The notes below the pieces were generated by a model. That model ran no database searches. It was not told where the DNA came from and saw only the letters and a program-made list of their open reading frames with translations. The translations under genes were made by a program, and so were the position numbers. Of a DNA stretch of 64,000 nucleotides, positions 20,185-30,127 are shown in pieces (within the stretch, counting starts at the first letter, position 1; each line of letters opens with the position of its first letter). The stretch lies in the NCBI GenBank assembly GCA_965649825.1, contig OZ287699.1:1302001-1366000 (forward strand), in the 5' to 3' direction. The DNA is from Penicillus capitatus (Eukaryota; Chlorophyta).

Positions 20185-22375
20185 ATGTTGACAATAACAT
20201 GTCCATCTTTGGTCGTTGATGGACGAAGTCGCCTGGTGGAGTCATCGTTGAGTGAACCGAACGAATGTTTGGCTGAATCGCTTGTACGTAACGTTGACGC
20301 GACGTATGCGGGTCGTCGCCGTGCTGCACTGTTTGCAACTTGTTTTTTTTCTATGCTAAGTGGTCAGCTGTTGCAAAGGTCCTATGGCTTGGAGGCGACG
20401 ATGGTCTCCTTTCGGTGCACTGGTCCTCTTCTTGTCGACGTCGCCGATGTCTTCTTTCGCGGTAAGATGTCTTTTTATCTGCTACTCGGTCTTACGGTCA
20501 CCACAAACAGGATCGTTTCCGGATGCGATAGAAGATCTCTTCCCGGACGGCGAGAACAATGAGTGGGTGGCGACATTCGCGCCCTCGGAAATCGACTCTC
20601 TGGTGGCGGGCGAGCTTCCTCTGGAAGACGATTGTTTAGCCGTCGAGTTTTCGTGTGGTCCGTTCGATGTTGCGGCGGCTCTGGCCAAGGATCCCAGAAT
20701 CGTCGTAGAAATGCACTCGAGGTTAGTCGTCGAAACCTGCTCTATAACGTGTTTGTCGTCCGATATCTGCTCTTGCGTTTGTAGCAAAAAGGATACCGTG
20801 CTAGGACTTGCAACGATACCACTCTCACCGCTCGTTACTTCGAACAGCATGAACACATGGGCGTCTATTTTTTCGGTCGGAGAGGAACCGTGTGCTGATC
20901 CGATGACACGTGCTGAAGAGAAAGGAGAAATCCTGGTCAAAGTGCATCTCGATGACAAAGGAGTCATAGCAATCCCGAATCAAGAAGTAATCGACAGCTC
21001 ACTCGACATTCGACCTCTAAAAGTCACTGAAGAAGGTCGACGAGAACGACAGTGACGCATTTCATATAAGCGTTGCTGCGTAGCTAAGGAGACGTTGACG
21101 GAGACGGCATCCAAACGCGATAGGTCATTACTGGCAGACAAGAGGAAGCTGGAGGTGTGGAAGAGAGAGGAAAGTGAAAAGCACAGGCAACAAATGGAAG
21201 CAAAAGAGACACAGCGCATGCAGTTTCTTGAAAACGCCTGGCGGCGACACGAACAATTACGTGAGAAGGAAATCAGCGACCTCAAAACGACGCTTCGCGA
21301 TCAGACACAGAAAGCCATGTGGAACCATCTGTCCCTCTTTGAAAAACCCTGACTCGCCTCGAGTGGTCAGATGTGCGCTCAAGGATACAGAGGAGCGGGA
21401 GAGAAAAGTCGTTGTGCTGCAAGAGAGTCTCATTCGGCGAAGAAAGGATTTAGAGAGACAGCATATTGCGAAACTTCAAGAAACGGAAGGCGCCATTTCG
21501 CGACTTCAGGTGCGTTTGCTTCTTTTCGATACGCGCTAAATGTCGCACAGGAAAATTTTGAACATCAGTTGGCGTTGGAAAGAGAGAAGACAAAGGAAGC
21601 TGTGGAGAAGGTGGACCAGTTGCGACAGCAATTGAAATGCAGTGAACAGCAGATGGAGAGAAAAGAAAAGGAGATTCTTCAATTGAAGAAATCGAGCGTT
21701 CCGTCACAGGTCGCGGTACTGGAGCAGGAAGTGGCATCTTGCAAAAAAATGCACGAGGCTGCCCAGGAGCGTATTTTGACCCTCGAGGAAGAAAAGAACA
21801 AGTCTGCACTTCCGTTTGGAAACCAACGCACATATCCGATTGGGACTTCCCATTTTTAGATTTAAGACCAAGACGGCGGAATTTGCACAGAGGTTAGGTG
21901 CTTTGCAGGCGGTCCAGGCAGTAGAAGCAAAATGCTACGATCGATCGGATCATGAGGTTAATACACAGACAGATGCTTGTCGAGGAAACAGAAGACTTCT
22001 CAGTGTGACCGTGAGCTTCCTGTTGTGCCTTCTCAGCGCGACATTCTCTTTTAGCCATCACCCGAAGAATTTAACGCTCTCCAAAAAGAAATCGGGACGT
22101 TAAAGACTCGATCGGCCGAAGGCGAAGCCCACAACATCCATGTATTGCCCAAGGCAGTGACATCTGGAATGCAGATACTCAGGAATGCCATCCCTCGACA
22201 AGCAACTGCCCATAACGACATGCCGATCGTCGGAGAGGAGATTCAGCGCCTGATGCAGAACAGAATGGAATTGTTAGCGACTGGAGTCTATCAGGAACAT
22301 GACGATCTTATACTCCAGTTAGACGAATGTATCGATCGGCTTGTTCAAAAACCAAACGCAATAGTCAACACCTAA
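20185..22375 (+). CDS. CEP120: CEP120-like centriolar protein
   Basis: Eight exons: 20185-20461, 20511-20721, 20785-21035, 21084-21318, 21371-21509, 21551-21801, 21860-22010 and 22055-22375; introns 41-63 nt, all phase-consistent, 611 aa. A C2-like region (KKDTVLGLATIPLSPL) precedes a long coiled coil with the CEP120 signature RRRKDLERQH...LQETE and EHQLALEREK, and the conserved C-terminus ending ELLATGVYQEHDDLILQLDECI. CEP120 acts in centriole elongation and centriolar appendage assembly. The N-terminal exon is the least certain; ATG 20185 keeps frame, but an unseen intron may lie near 20300-20370. It implies a cell with centrioles or basal bodies. Confidence 0.8.
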
Positions 22376-22534
22376 TAACGACATCAATGGATCAACATTA
22401 ACGACAGAACATTCGTCGGTTCCCTTTTAAAGAAAAGGCTCCTAGTGTCGATCTCAAAAAACCACTGTTTTCCAGAACAGACGCATTCGTTGTGCATCGT
22501 TCCCTCCGAAGTGCCGGTATCATCGTAAAGAGTC

Positions 22535-23209
22535 TCAGTGAGCTTCCATGTAAGACTTCACTTTTGCTTCGACATTTGGATGCAACGGATACCGATTGTA
22601 TTCCTGAGAGAGATCGTATTCCTTAACCCATTGGTCATGCGATGCATCGAATCCCTCCCAACGGACCAAGAATTCTCGAATACGCAACGGTCCCTCTTTT
22701 TGTCTTCTGGTATCGATAAGCTTCTCAACAGCCCATGTATTTCCTGCGTCTACACATTAACCATCCATCTGTCACATCAAAACCGCATTATCTGAAGACC
22801 ACTCGCATTGCTTGGGTTTCTTGTAGAGTTTCGAGGGAATGGCATCGTGTCCTCTCTTGTTTCCTATTGTGGTGATCATCGAAGCCAAGTGCATTCTTCT
22901 GCGCTCAGAAAGCGAAATCTCCTCTGAGAGCTCCTCGACTAGAGAGAGTCGTGTCCCAGATCAAATTATCCCATATTGCCTCTCACTTCTTGTGTCCGAC
23001 GGTTCCGGCTTTCGCGGTTTTCTTTTGTTTGGTGCCTGCGTTTTTGGAGGCGACGCACGTTGGGGGTGCGGTGGTTCCTCCTGTTCCTCCGTCACTCTTA
23101 TATCTTTTAGTTTATCACGAAGAAGAGCTTCCACGTTGACGCCGGAGGCGGAGAGCTCTCGGCGCACTTCGTGCAGAGACATCTTCGATGTAGGCTTTCC
23201 TTTCGGCAT
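22535..23209 (-). CDS. Small chromodomain protein
   Basis: Exons 23209-22987, 22938-22807 and 22749-22535 give 189 aa. The first intron is GT-AG (48 nt); the second fits only as GC-AG (22806-22750, 57 nt). The C-terminal third is a chromodomain: WAVEKLIDTRR, REFLVRWEGFDASHDQWV with the aromatic residues expected for a methyl-lysine cage. The N-terminus (MPKGKPTSKMSLHEVRREL) is basic, followed by a Pro/Lys-rich linker. Such proteins read histone methylation; no chromoshadow or methyltransferase domain is present. It is convergent with the CEP120-like gene, 159 nt away. Confidence 0.7.
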
Positions 23210-23678
23210 GATTTTGAACGATCGGCAATCAAAGTGCGGCAACAGCTGGCCGAATACTCAATATGAACGTTGCTGTAGCTGTGCGGCGTACGTCCTGTCA
23301 CAGAAGGAACACAAGCTGAGAGACGCGGACAGCGCGTCCCATCTTCTCAAGCCGTTGCGCGAGATGTGTCTGTGCGATTCCATTTTTCGACGCGCGTCTC
23401 TTTTGCAGCGCAGAATCGATCCATCTGGATAGCCGATCGATGCCTATCCTCGATGCGTGGATGGATAATTGCTCTCGAGATGCGCCCTTGTGAGGCAGCG
23501 GCATTCGTACGGATTCCCTTTGAGTGCCGCTGGCCACGGAGAGCGACACAAATTCTGTGTGATGCCGGAGCAAGTCCGTCTTTGCAACCAGACTCGGCGC
23601 GTCATTACATTAGTAGATCACAAGATCACCAACCCCTGGTGAAATGGAAAATTTTTCGGATGCGTGCGTGACACATCT
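23210..23678. other. Intergenic, one weak small frame
   Basis: A minus-strand frame from ATG 23504 to 23298 (68 residues, MPLPHKGASREQL...) is basic and open but matches nothing I know. Otherwise nothing recognised. Confidence 0.3.
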
Positions 23679-25351
23679 TTAGAAATCATCTTCATTTCTG
23701 AATTCAGTCTTCGGGCGACAGAGGTGTTGTGGTCTCAGCCTTCCAAGAAGCTGCATCGATCCACATAATGCAATATTAACTGCAGCATTGACATTTCTGT
23801 TGATGAAGTTTACTGAGCATGACTGGACCACGCCTGTTTGGTTTTCACAACGAAACACTCGCGAACCGACGGACTGCTTCAGCTTCTTTTCCGCAACAGC
23901 AGCAGCAGCACTTGGATGTGTTGTATTCATCGATAAGAATGACAGAGGCCCTTAATGCCAATGCTCTGATGAGAACCTTACGCGGACACGGTCCCCGAGA
24001 CCCGCTTCCAAATTCTGCCTTGCCAAACAAGACGATTCTCTTTAACTCTCGCTTCCTGCTATTCTGGTCCTTCATCTTTTCTATTGAAGCTTCTTTCTGT
24101 ACGGGTCCTTGTGACTGCTGTCCATCATCATTTTCACTCGTCTTCTTTTCCTTTCGACAGGTGACATCCCTTCCTGCTAAATCTTTTGCCATGCGATCGA
24201 TCTCTCTTTGTCGGGCTCGAAAGAAAGTGAATTTTGCTTTTTTGCGATCAATGCATAGAAGCTCTTTGACTCTCACAGCTAGCGTTTCCATTGAAGTCTT
24301 CACATAGCATGGCACTTCGGAACATGCGTTCAAGGAACATCCAGCTTCATCGAATCTATTCAGAGCGACTCCATAGCTCGTGCCTTCCCTTTTACGTTTC
24401 TCGTCTTCGAGGCTGAGCTTTGCAAGACTATAAAACCGATACTCTGTAGACTTTTTCGAGACCTTGAAATTTGGCTTCCCATGTTTGAAGTGTTCTCCAG
24501 AAATCCTGTTAGTCGACATAGCTCTGGCTTGCGTACAGAGTTCTTTCTGCCCAGGATCAACACCTACAACTTCAATTCGCAAGCACTCCTCTCTTGTGCT
24601 CTTATTCAATAGTTGTTGAGTTCGTTTGGCAAGTTTCTTTGCTCCTCCAAACGCTCCTCTCCGGTGTTTTGTAATGTCAAAGGGAGAACCTCCAATACTT
24701 TCAAATCCTTTCTTCGCGAGGTGTTCAATACCGGGTGGACTTTCTTTGCTCTCTTTGGATATACTTCCCAACAGGACCTTAACTTGCACACCGTCCGTCT
24801 CGATACTGTTGACGAGCCAAGGCATTTTCTTGTTCGGATCCATTTTTCTTCGCATGTATTCTTCCTCATTCAACACCCAGGCTTCTTTCTACAACATTGG
24901 AATCCCTTTTCTCCACGTTGTTGGAAGATCGAGGATCTTTCTACGCCCACTCTGCCTTGCTGCTGAGCTCTTTCTCCGAATCGTTCGACAAGAATGAAAG
25001 TCGAAAAGAGAACACCACCAAGGTCTCGGAGAAGCCTCCTTTTTGAAGTCCGAAAAGTAAGTCTTGAGACATCGCTCATTGTATTTGACGAACGCCGGTT
25101 GTAACTTGAACTTTGGAAACAATGAGAAGCCTTTAGGTGGATTAAGCGTTCCCGGCTCGGCCAATTTCTTGAATAACTTGGTCCTTTCCCTTCTGGTTTG
25201 CCCGATCAATTTGGCGACTCTTCTACGTTCCTCCTCTTTTAGATTGTCATCTCCGTCTTTGTTCACCCATTGTGGAAATGTTATTCTCCGAAACATATCT
25301 TTTTGAGAACGCACTCCAGATCATGTTGCAGCGAATTTGATGGAGGGTTGC
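23679..25351 (-). pseudogene. Fanzor (eukaryotic TnpB-like RNA-guided nuclease), C-terminal part, decayed
   Basis: Minus-strand fragments: 25314-24889 (contains GFSLFPKFKLQPAFVKYNERCL, a Fanzor wedge-region signature), 24876-23845 and 23930-23679. RuvC-I is intact (VVGVDPGQKELC), followed by YRFYSLAK-like segments; RuvC-II is intact (VILIDEYNTSKCC). The zinc region runs across a frame change in the Cys-rich segment near 23880-23905. RuvC-III reads INRNVNAAVNIALCG, where the family has NRD: the catalytic Asp is Asn. The end GRLRPQHLCR is also typical. In addition, a TAG at 24891-24889 separates two fragments in the same frame. I read it as a dead copy; introns could explain some breaks but not the Asp change. 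Confidence 0.8.
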
Positions 25352-25502
25352 TGTGCTATTTTCACTGCGAACGCGAAAATCGCGGCGAAACACAAAACCC
25401 TATCGAAACTTTTTTAAAAGGGACGCTCTGTCGTTTTTCGCGACAATTTATCTTCTATCATTATGTCCCATCCGTCTCTGTCGCGAGCGTCTGTCGCTCA
25501 CA
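25352..25502 (-). repeat. 3' LTR of element B
   Basis: 151 nt, identical to 29972-30122. Contains the last 13 codons and the stop (25463-25461) of gag-pol. Preceded on the minus strand by GCAGGGAAGCG. Confidence 0.93.
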
Positions 25503-28500
25503 CGCTTCCCTGCGCCAATACTTCACTAAGTCGTCGCCATGCACTACTTGGCTTCTTCCATTCTTAGAAACCAAGTATCGTCGGGAGGAGAGGCGAGCGG
25601 TGATGACGTGCGGACCGCTCCACCAGGGATCCAGTTTGCGACGTCCCTTGTGAAGGTAAATCAACACCTCGGATCCGATCTCTAACGGCATCTGGCGCCT
25701 CCCTTGTCGACGGCTATTTCGATATGCCCTCTGTTGTCGCGTACGAACCACAGCTTGTTGTCGGGCTTTATCCAATGCCATACCCGGATCCCCTTCCGAC
25801 TGTCCCAATCCGAACATAAGCTCTTTCGGCCTATATCCAGTCACGGAATGTTTTGTAGTGTTGTATATACCCACAGCTTCGGAAATCGAACGGCGCCAGG
25901 GCGAGTTGCTCGTGCTCATCATTCTCCTTATCCTACGTAGAATGGTCTGGATCGCACGTTCCACTAGTCCGTTCGAAGCTTGGTGATGAGGGGCGGCCAT
26001 CACATGTCGAATCTGATTTCTGCCACAGAAATTATTGAATTCGCTCGAACGCAGCGCGGCTCCAGCATCTGATATGATCGTTTCCGGAGTCGAATGTCGA
26101 TTGATCCAATGTCGAACGAGCTTCATCACGGATCGGATGCTAGTGTCCGGCACATTCACTGTTTCTACGAAACGGGTTAATCCGTCAATCGCCACCCCGA
26201 CGTATCCTCCAGCGCTTCGGCTTTGTGCCGGGAACGGTCCCATAAAATCGATCCCCACGACTTGAGCGGGGCGAATGGCTTCAACGGAACCAAATGACTC
26301 CTGTGGGACTCGCTTCTGCCACTTCTGGCAAGCATCACAAGACTTGAGAATAGTCCTAATGTCCTTGAACATTCCCTTGTATGACTTCCCTCGCCGGCGA
26401 AGCTCATCCGCGACTGCGGCGGGTCCTACATGGCCTCGGTTGTGTACGTCCTCAATGAACCTTCTGCGCTCTAGTGTCAATGTCGGTATCTTTTCCGTCG
26501 GGACCTCGGGGGAATCGATCGCGTGTATCCTTCGTTGGAGATAGGTGGATCGTGACAGAAGGTCCGCAGCAGTGTTCTCAACGCCTGGGATGAACTTGAC
26601 ACTCGGGTTAAACTGCAAAATCTGATCCAGTCTGCGGAGGACAATCGGGCTGCAATTGTCAGGAGACATGGCGCGAAAGGCTGCCCAGTTGTCGGTGTAT
26701 ACCTCGACGGGGCAGTGTGCGATGTAGCCCTCAAACGCACGGAGGGCTAGCAAGATAGCGTCGATTTCTGCCTCGCTGGAATGTGCCCAAGTCTTTGACG
26801 AAGACTTGCTGAACATCGCCACAGGTTTGTCATCCGATAAAAGAACAGCCCCATACCCCGTTGAGCTAGCATCAGAAATCACGGTCCACTTCCCATTCTT
26901 TTGGGGGAAGCTAAGCACATGCCACTCAGTCTGGGTCCTCTCTATTACTTCATTCCACACTTTGCGAAACTCTTCTGTTCTGAAGGCATCCGGAGGCTTT
27001 CCTTGATACTGTCGCAGCGGGGCGACGATGGCATGCTGATGACCTTGGAATCTGACCAGTTGGTTCAACAGACCAAACACGACCCGCAACTCTTTTGTAT
27101 TGTTCGGTATACAGAGGTCTGAGAGCTTTTTAATGAGGCCCGAGGATGGTCGGATGCCGTCGCGCCCGATCTCAATCCCGAGGAACTCGACAGCCGGACG
27201 TTTTAAACGGATTTTCTGCGGGTTGCAACACCATCCGTGAGCCGATAAGGCCTGAAAAATCACCCCCAATGCAGTATCATGAGATTCCTCGGTCTGGGTA
27301 CCCAGTAATATGTCGTCAACATAGGCTCGAATCACTGCATCCGGAGGCAACTTTGGAGCTATTTCGGCCATCGTCATGTTGAGAGCCGTCGTAAAATGCG
27401 TCCCCGAATGAATCCAACCGAACGGTACTCGCTTAAATCTGTACCATTGACCTTGCAGCTCGAAACCGAAATACTGTCGAATTGACTCATCGAGAGGTAT
27501 CTGCATATATCCCTTCGCCAGGTCAATTGTACTCCAAACCCCTCGTTCAGGTATTGATTCGATTGTCTTCATTCTGTCTAAAGCGTTGGCTTGTAGTGCG
27601 AGCGAAGCTGCATTCAATAGACGAAAATCATGGACCAAACGGGACTTCCCGTTTGGGGACGTCACTATGATCATCGGGGTGACAACTGTTGGCCGGGTCT
27701 TGACCGTCTCGATAACGTCTAGGTCAAGGAGATCTCTTACCATCGGTCGCATTTTGTCACACTCTGCTTGCGAATGAAATCTCAGCTTAAGTCGGCTCCA
27801 ATCGACATTTTCGCGCAATCCTGCATCTGTGACTGCATAGTGGGTCGTCAATCCGACGCCGTCGCGAAGCACCTCCGGAAACTTCTTCTGCAGCTCTTCC
27901 ATGACCGTACAGGTGGCAATAACCGCCCGCTTTGCTGGGCGATTGCGTTCAATGGGAACTATCTCTCCTGACACTCGGTGTAGGAACACTGACGTCTCTT
28001 GGGGGACTAGAAAGCCGACGGCTCCGTTCTTTGCTCCCAGTTGCTGGGGTTCGCTTGAAAGATTGATGAAATGAACTTTCAAAGGTACCCCTCGCTGTCT
28101 CGTGGCTCCGATGACGGCTATTCCGGCCGGCAGATTTCCGGAACCCGATAGGAGCACCTCTCCGTTCATGACACTATATGGCAACTGCACTGTCGTCATG
28201 TCCATCGGCTTGAGCACTAACGATCGGCCGAGGGGTAAGAAAACAGCGTTTTCCCGTCGGAATGGCTTTGCCGTCCTAGTCTCATCTTCCCGTATCACCA
28301 GATCATTTTTGTCAGGTCGTCTTTGTCGATCTTCGGATTCCACGTCGACTTGACTCTTAACCGCAGAGCATGGAATAAGTTCCCCATTCTCAATGCGTAA
28401 TGCATCGGATACACAGTCAATGATGGCACCAAATGCAGTGAGAGTTGGTTTCCCAATCAAAGGCTGCGATGCTGAGGATGAGACTTCAAATTGCACCTTT

Positions 28501-29972
28501 CTAGTCTCACGGCCGATCGTAGTCCATAAGTCCGTCACACCCGATGTCCTCTCCACTTGACCATTGAAGGCTTGGAGAGACTTTGCTCCGGAGGGATCGA
28601 CGGGCCACCCTTGCTTTCGAACCAAGCGCAAAGGTATCACACTGCGAGCAGCGCCAGTATCGACCAGCATCCGCGTCTTCCTTTGAGTATCCCGGGTTTG
28701 ACCAAGATTGACGGTGAGATGCAAGAGTGGGAGCCCCTCTTCAACGGCAGAACTCTTCATCATCGCCGCGTTAGTCGCCGTATGCGTCGAAGGCATGGTA
28801 TACTCAGAACCACTCTTCTCCTTACAATCGCGTTTACGATGTCCGTATTTTCCGCATCTAAAACAATGTCCGTGAAACTGCTTTGCTTTGCCGGCAGTAT
28901 CGTCCATCTTCTTCGTCATGTTCACAACTTCGCCCTCGCGTTCTTGATACGCTGGATCTTCGGGATCGACCAGATCTGCGTTGTACGGATCGACCACGGA
29001 ATCTTCCTCCTGTCCGATGTGCCCGATGTGATGCCTGTGACCTGATCTTGGTCTCTTCACATTACTCCACGTGTGGTATCGAGTTGCTAAAGCTTGTAGT
29101 TCTTCGAAATCGAGGAGATTGTAATCCGCGTTGTTCCTGAGGTAGCTTACGAACTCTGGTTCGAGCTTCGCCATCACCACATTCATGGCGCGCCTCATGC
29201 TCACTCCTTCACACTGTCCGAAATAGACGACTCTGCAACGGTTGACAAAGGCCAAGGCCGATTCGGTCTCCCCGCGGCGCAACTCAACCAAGTATTGCAC
29301 GCGGTCTGGCACGTCCTCCACTCCCCCATGCAGACGCTCCAAGCGCGCGGCTACAGCCTTCCACATCTCCTCACCGCGCGATGCAACGTCAGCTCTTGCT
29401 CCCTTTGTGTTAGGAGGTAAGGGGCCACCTCCTGTATATGCCACACAGACCGAACGAATATCGGCGGTCACTGAGTCGCCGAATGGCGTCGTCTCATCGA
29501 AATGCGCTGTCAAGGCTCTAACCCGTTGAAATGGGTCCACTATCTCAAATTCCAGCTTCGCGATAGTCTGCCGATGTGTTCGGACTGTCCATTCGCTCAA
29601 TCGTCGGTTCCTACCGACGCGGCGCTCTGAATCATAAGGCCATGGCTGCGATAGTGCAAGCGCGACTCCATCTTCACGATTACAGGTCGCCGGCTCGGAA
29701 GATAAATCTTTCCGTCTCCATCTCCATATAACAAGCAGTGCGCCTCCGATGGAGAGGCTAGTCATAACCGTCAAAGCGCTAAACACCCAAAGCAGCCATT
29801 TTGCGTTCGCCCAACGAGACGACATAAATTCTTCGTCCTCATCGACCGGGCAGTAGTCTTCGTCGCCGCCTTTAGGACTATCGGCCGGCTCCCAGAGCCA
29901 ACCGACGAAGAGTCTCCCGAGGGTAGTGGCCACTAGAGTGGCCACTACAGTTACAACTCGCTCCGAAACCAT
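25461..29972 (-). CDS. Gag-pol polyprotein of element B
   Basis: One uninterrupted frame of 1503 residues. The N-terminus is unusual: two hydrophobic stretches, about 5-27 and 58-84, the second followed by RWRRK as in a stop-transfer membrane segment. A helical gag follows, then one CCHC knuckle (CFRCGKYGHRKRDC), the protease motif MLVDTGAARSVIP, reverse transcriptase (LVHDFRLLN, IDLAKGYMQI, RVPFGWIHSG, YVDD), RNase H (VISDASSTGYGA, EIDAILLALRAFE, YTDN), the integrase zinc region (HNRGHVG...CDACQ) and core (VGIDFMGPF, SDAGAALRS, HHQASNGLVERA), and a GPHVITARL end. No frameshift is needed, unlike element A. All catalytic residues are present. Confidence 0.93.
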   Translation of the reverse strand: MVSERVVTVVATLVATTLGRLFVGWLWEPADSPKGGDEDYCPVDEDEEFMSSRWANAKWLLWVFSALTVMTSLSIGGALLVIWRWRRKDLSSEPATCNREDGVALALSQPWPYDSERRVGRNRRLSEWTVRTHRQTIAKLEFEIVDPFQRVRALTAHFDETTPFGDSVTADIRSVCVAYTGGGPLPPNTKGARADVASRGEEMWKAVAARLERLHGGVEDVPDRVQYLVELRRGETESALAFVNRCRVVYFGQCEGVSMRRAMNVVMAKLEPEFVSYLRNNADYNLLDFEELQALATRYHTWSNVKRPRSGHRHHIGHIGQEEDSVVDPYNADLVDPEDPAYQEREGEVVNMTKKMDDTAGKAKQFHGHCFRCGKYGHRKRDCKEKSGSEYTMPSTHTATNAAMMKSSAVEEGLPLLHLTVNLGQTRDTQRKTRMLVDTGAARSVIPLRLVRKQGWPVDPSGAKSLQAFNGQVERTSGVTDLWTTIGRETRKVQFEVSSSASQPLIGKPTLTAFGAIIDCVSDALRIENGELIPCSAVKSQVDVESEDRQRRPDKNDLVIREDETRTAKPFRRENAVFLPLGRSLVLKPMDMTTVQLPYSVMNGEVLLSGSGNLPAGIAVIGATRQRGVPLKVHFINLSSEPQQLGAKNGAVGFLVPQETSVFLHRVSGEIVPIERNRPAKRAVIATCTVMEELQKKFPEVLRDGVGLTTHYAVTDAGLRENVDWSRLKLRFHSQAECDKMRPMVRDLLDLDVIETVKTRPTVVTPMIIVTSPNGKSRLVHDFRLLNAASLALQANALDRMKTIESIPERGVWSTIDLAKGYMQIPLDESIRQYFGFELQGQWYRFKRVPFGWIHSGTHFTTALNMTMAEIAPKLPPDAVIRAYVDDILLGTQTEESHDTALGVIFQALSAHGWCCNPQKIRLKRPAVEFLGIEIGRDGIRPSSGLIKKLSDLCIPNNTKELRVVFGLLNQLVRFQGHQHAIVAPLRQYQGKPPDAFRTEEFRKVWNEVIERTQTEWHVLSFPQKNGKWTVISDASSTGYGAVLLSDDKPVAMFSKSSSKTWAHSSEAEIDAILLALRAFEGYIAHCPVEVYTDNWAAFRAMSPDNCSPIVLRRLDQILQFNPSVKFIPGVENTAADLLSRSTYLQRRIHAIDSPEVPTEKIPTLTLERRRFIEDVHNRGHVGPAAVADELRRRGKSYKGMFKDIRTILKSCDACQKWQKRVPQESFGSVEAIRPAQVVGIDFMGPFPAQSRSAGGYVGVAIDGLTRFVETVNVPDTSIRSVMKLVRHWINRHSTPETIISDAGAALRSSEFNNFCGRNQIRHVMAAPHHQASNGLVERAIQTILRRIRRMMSTSNSPWRRSISEAVGIYNTTKHSVTGYRPKELMFGLGQSEGDPGMALDKARQQAVVRTRQQRAYRNSRRQGRRQMPLEIGSEVLIYLHKGRRKLDPWWSGPHVITARLSSRRYLVSKNGRSQVVHGDDLVKYWRREACERQTLATETDGT
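29959..29971 (-). promoter_or_regulatory. Primer-binding site of element B
   Basis: TGGTTTCGGAGCG, the same 13 nt as element A, directly after the 5' LTR. Codes for VSER of the polyprotein. Confidence 0.75.
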
Positions 29973-30122
29973 GTGCTATTTTCACTGCGAACGCGAAAAT
30001 CGCGGCGAAACACAAAACCCTATCGAAACTTTTTTAAAAGGGACGCTCTGTCGTTTTTCGCGACAATTTATCTTCTATCATTATGTCCCATCCGTCTCTG
30101 TCGCGAGCGTCTGTCGCTCACA
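29972..30122 (-). repeat. 5' LTR of element B
   Basis: 151 nt, identical to the other LTR. The final A (29972) is the first base of the gag-pol ATG. Confidence 0.93.
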
Positions 30123-30127
30123 GTTGC

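Larger units (their letters stand above)
25352..30122 (-). mobile_element. Complete, apparently recent Ty3/gypsy retrotransposon (element B)
   Basis: Two 151-nt LTRs, which I find identical on reading both (TGTGCT...CTCACA), with the perfect 5-nt target duplication GTTGC at 25347-25351 and 30123-30127. A single gag-pol frame on the minus strand runs from the 5' LTR junction into the 3' LTR. It shares primer site and purine tract with element A but the LTR and protein sequences differ. It is inserted inside the Fanzor relic in the same orientation. Confidence 0.95.

Noticed and set aside
28557-29045. Plus-strand frames within element B
   Set aside because: Antisense to an intact gag-pol frame.
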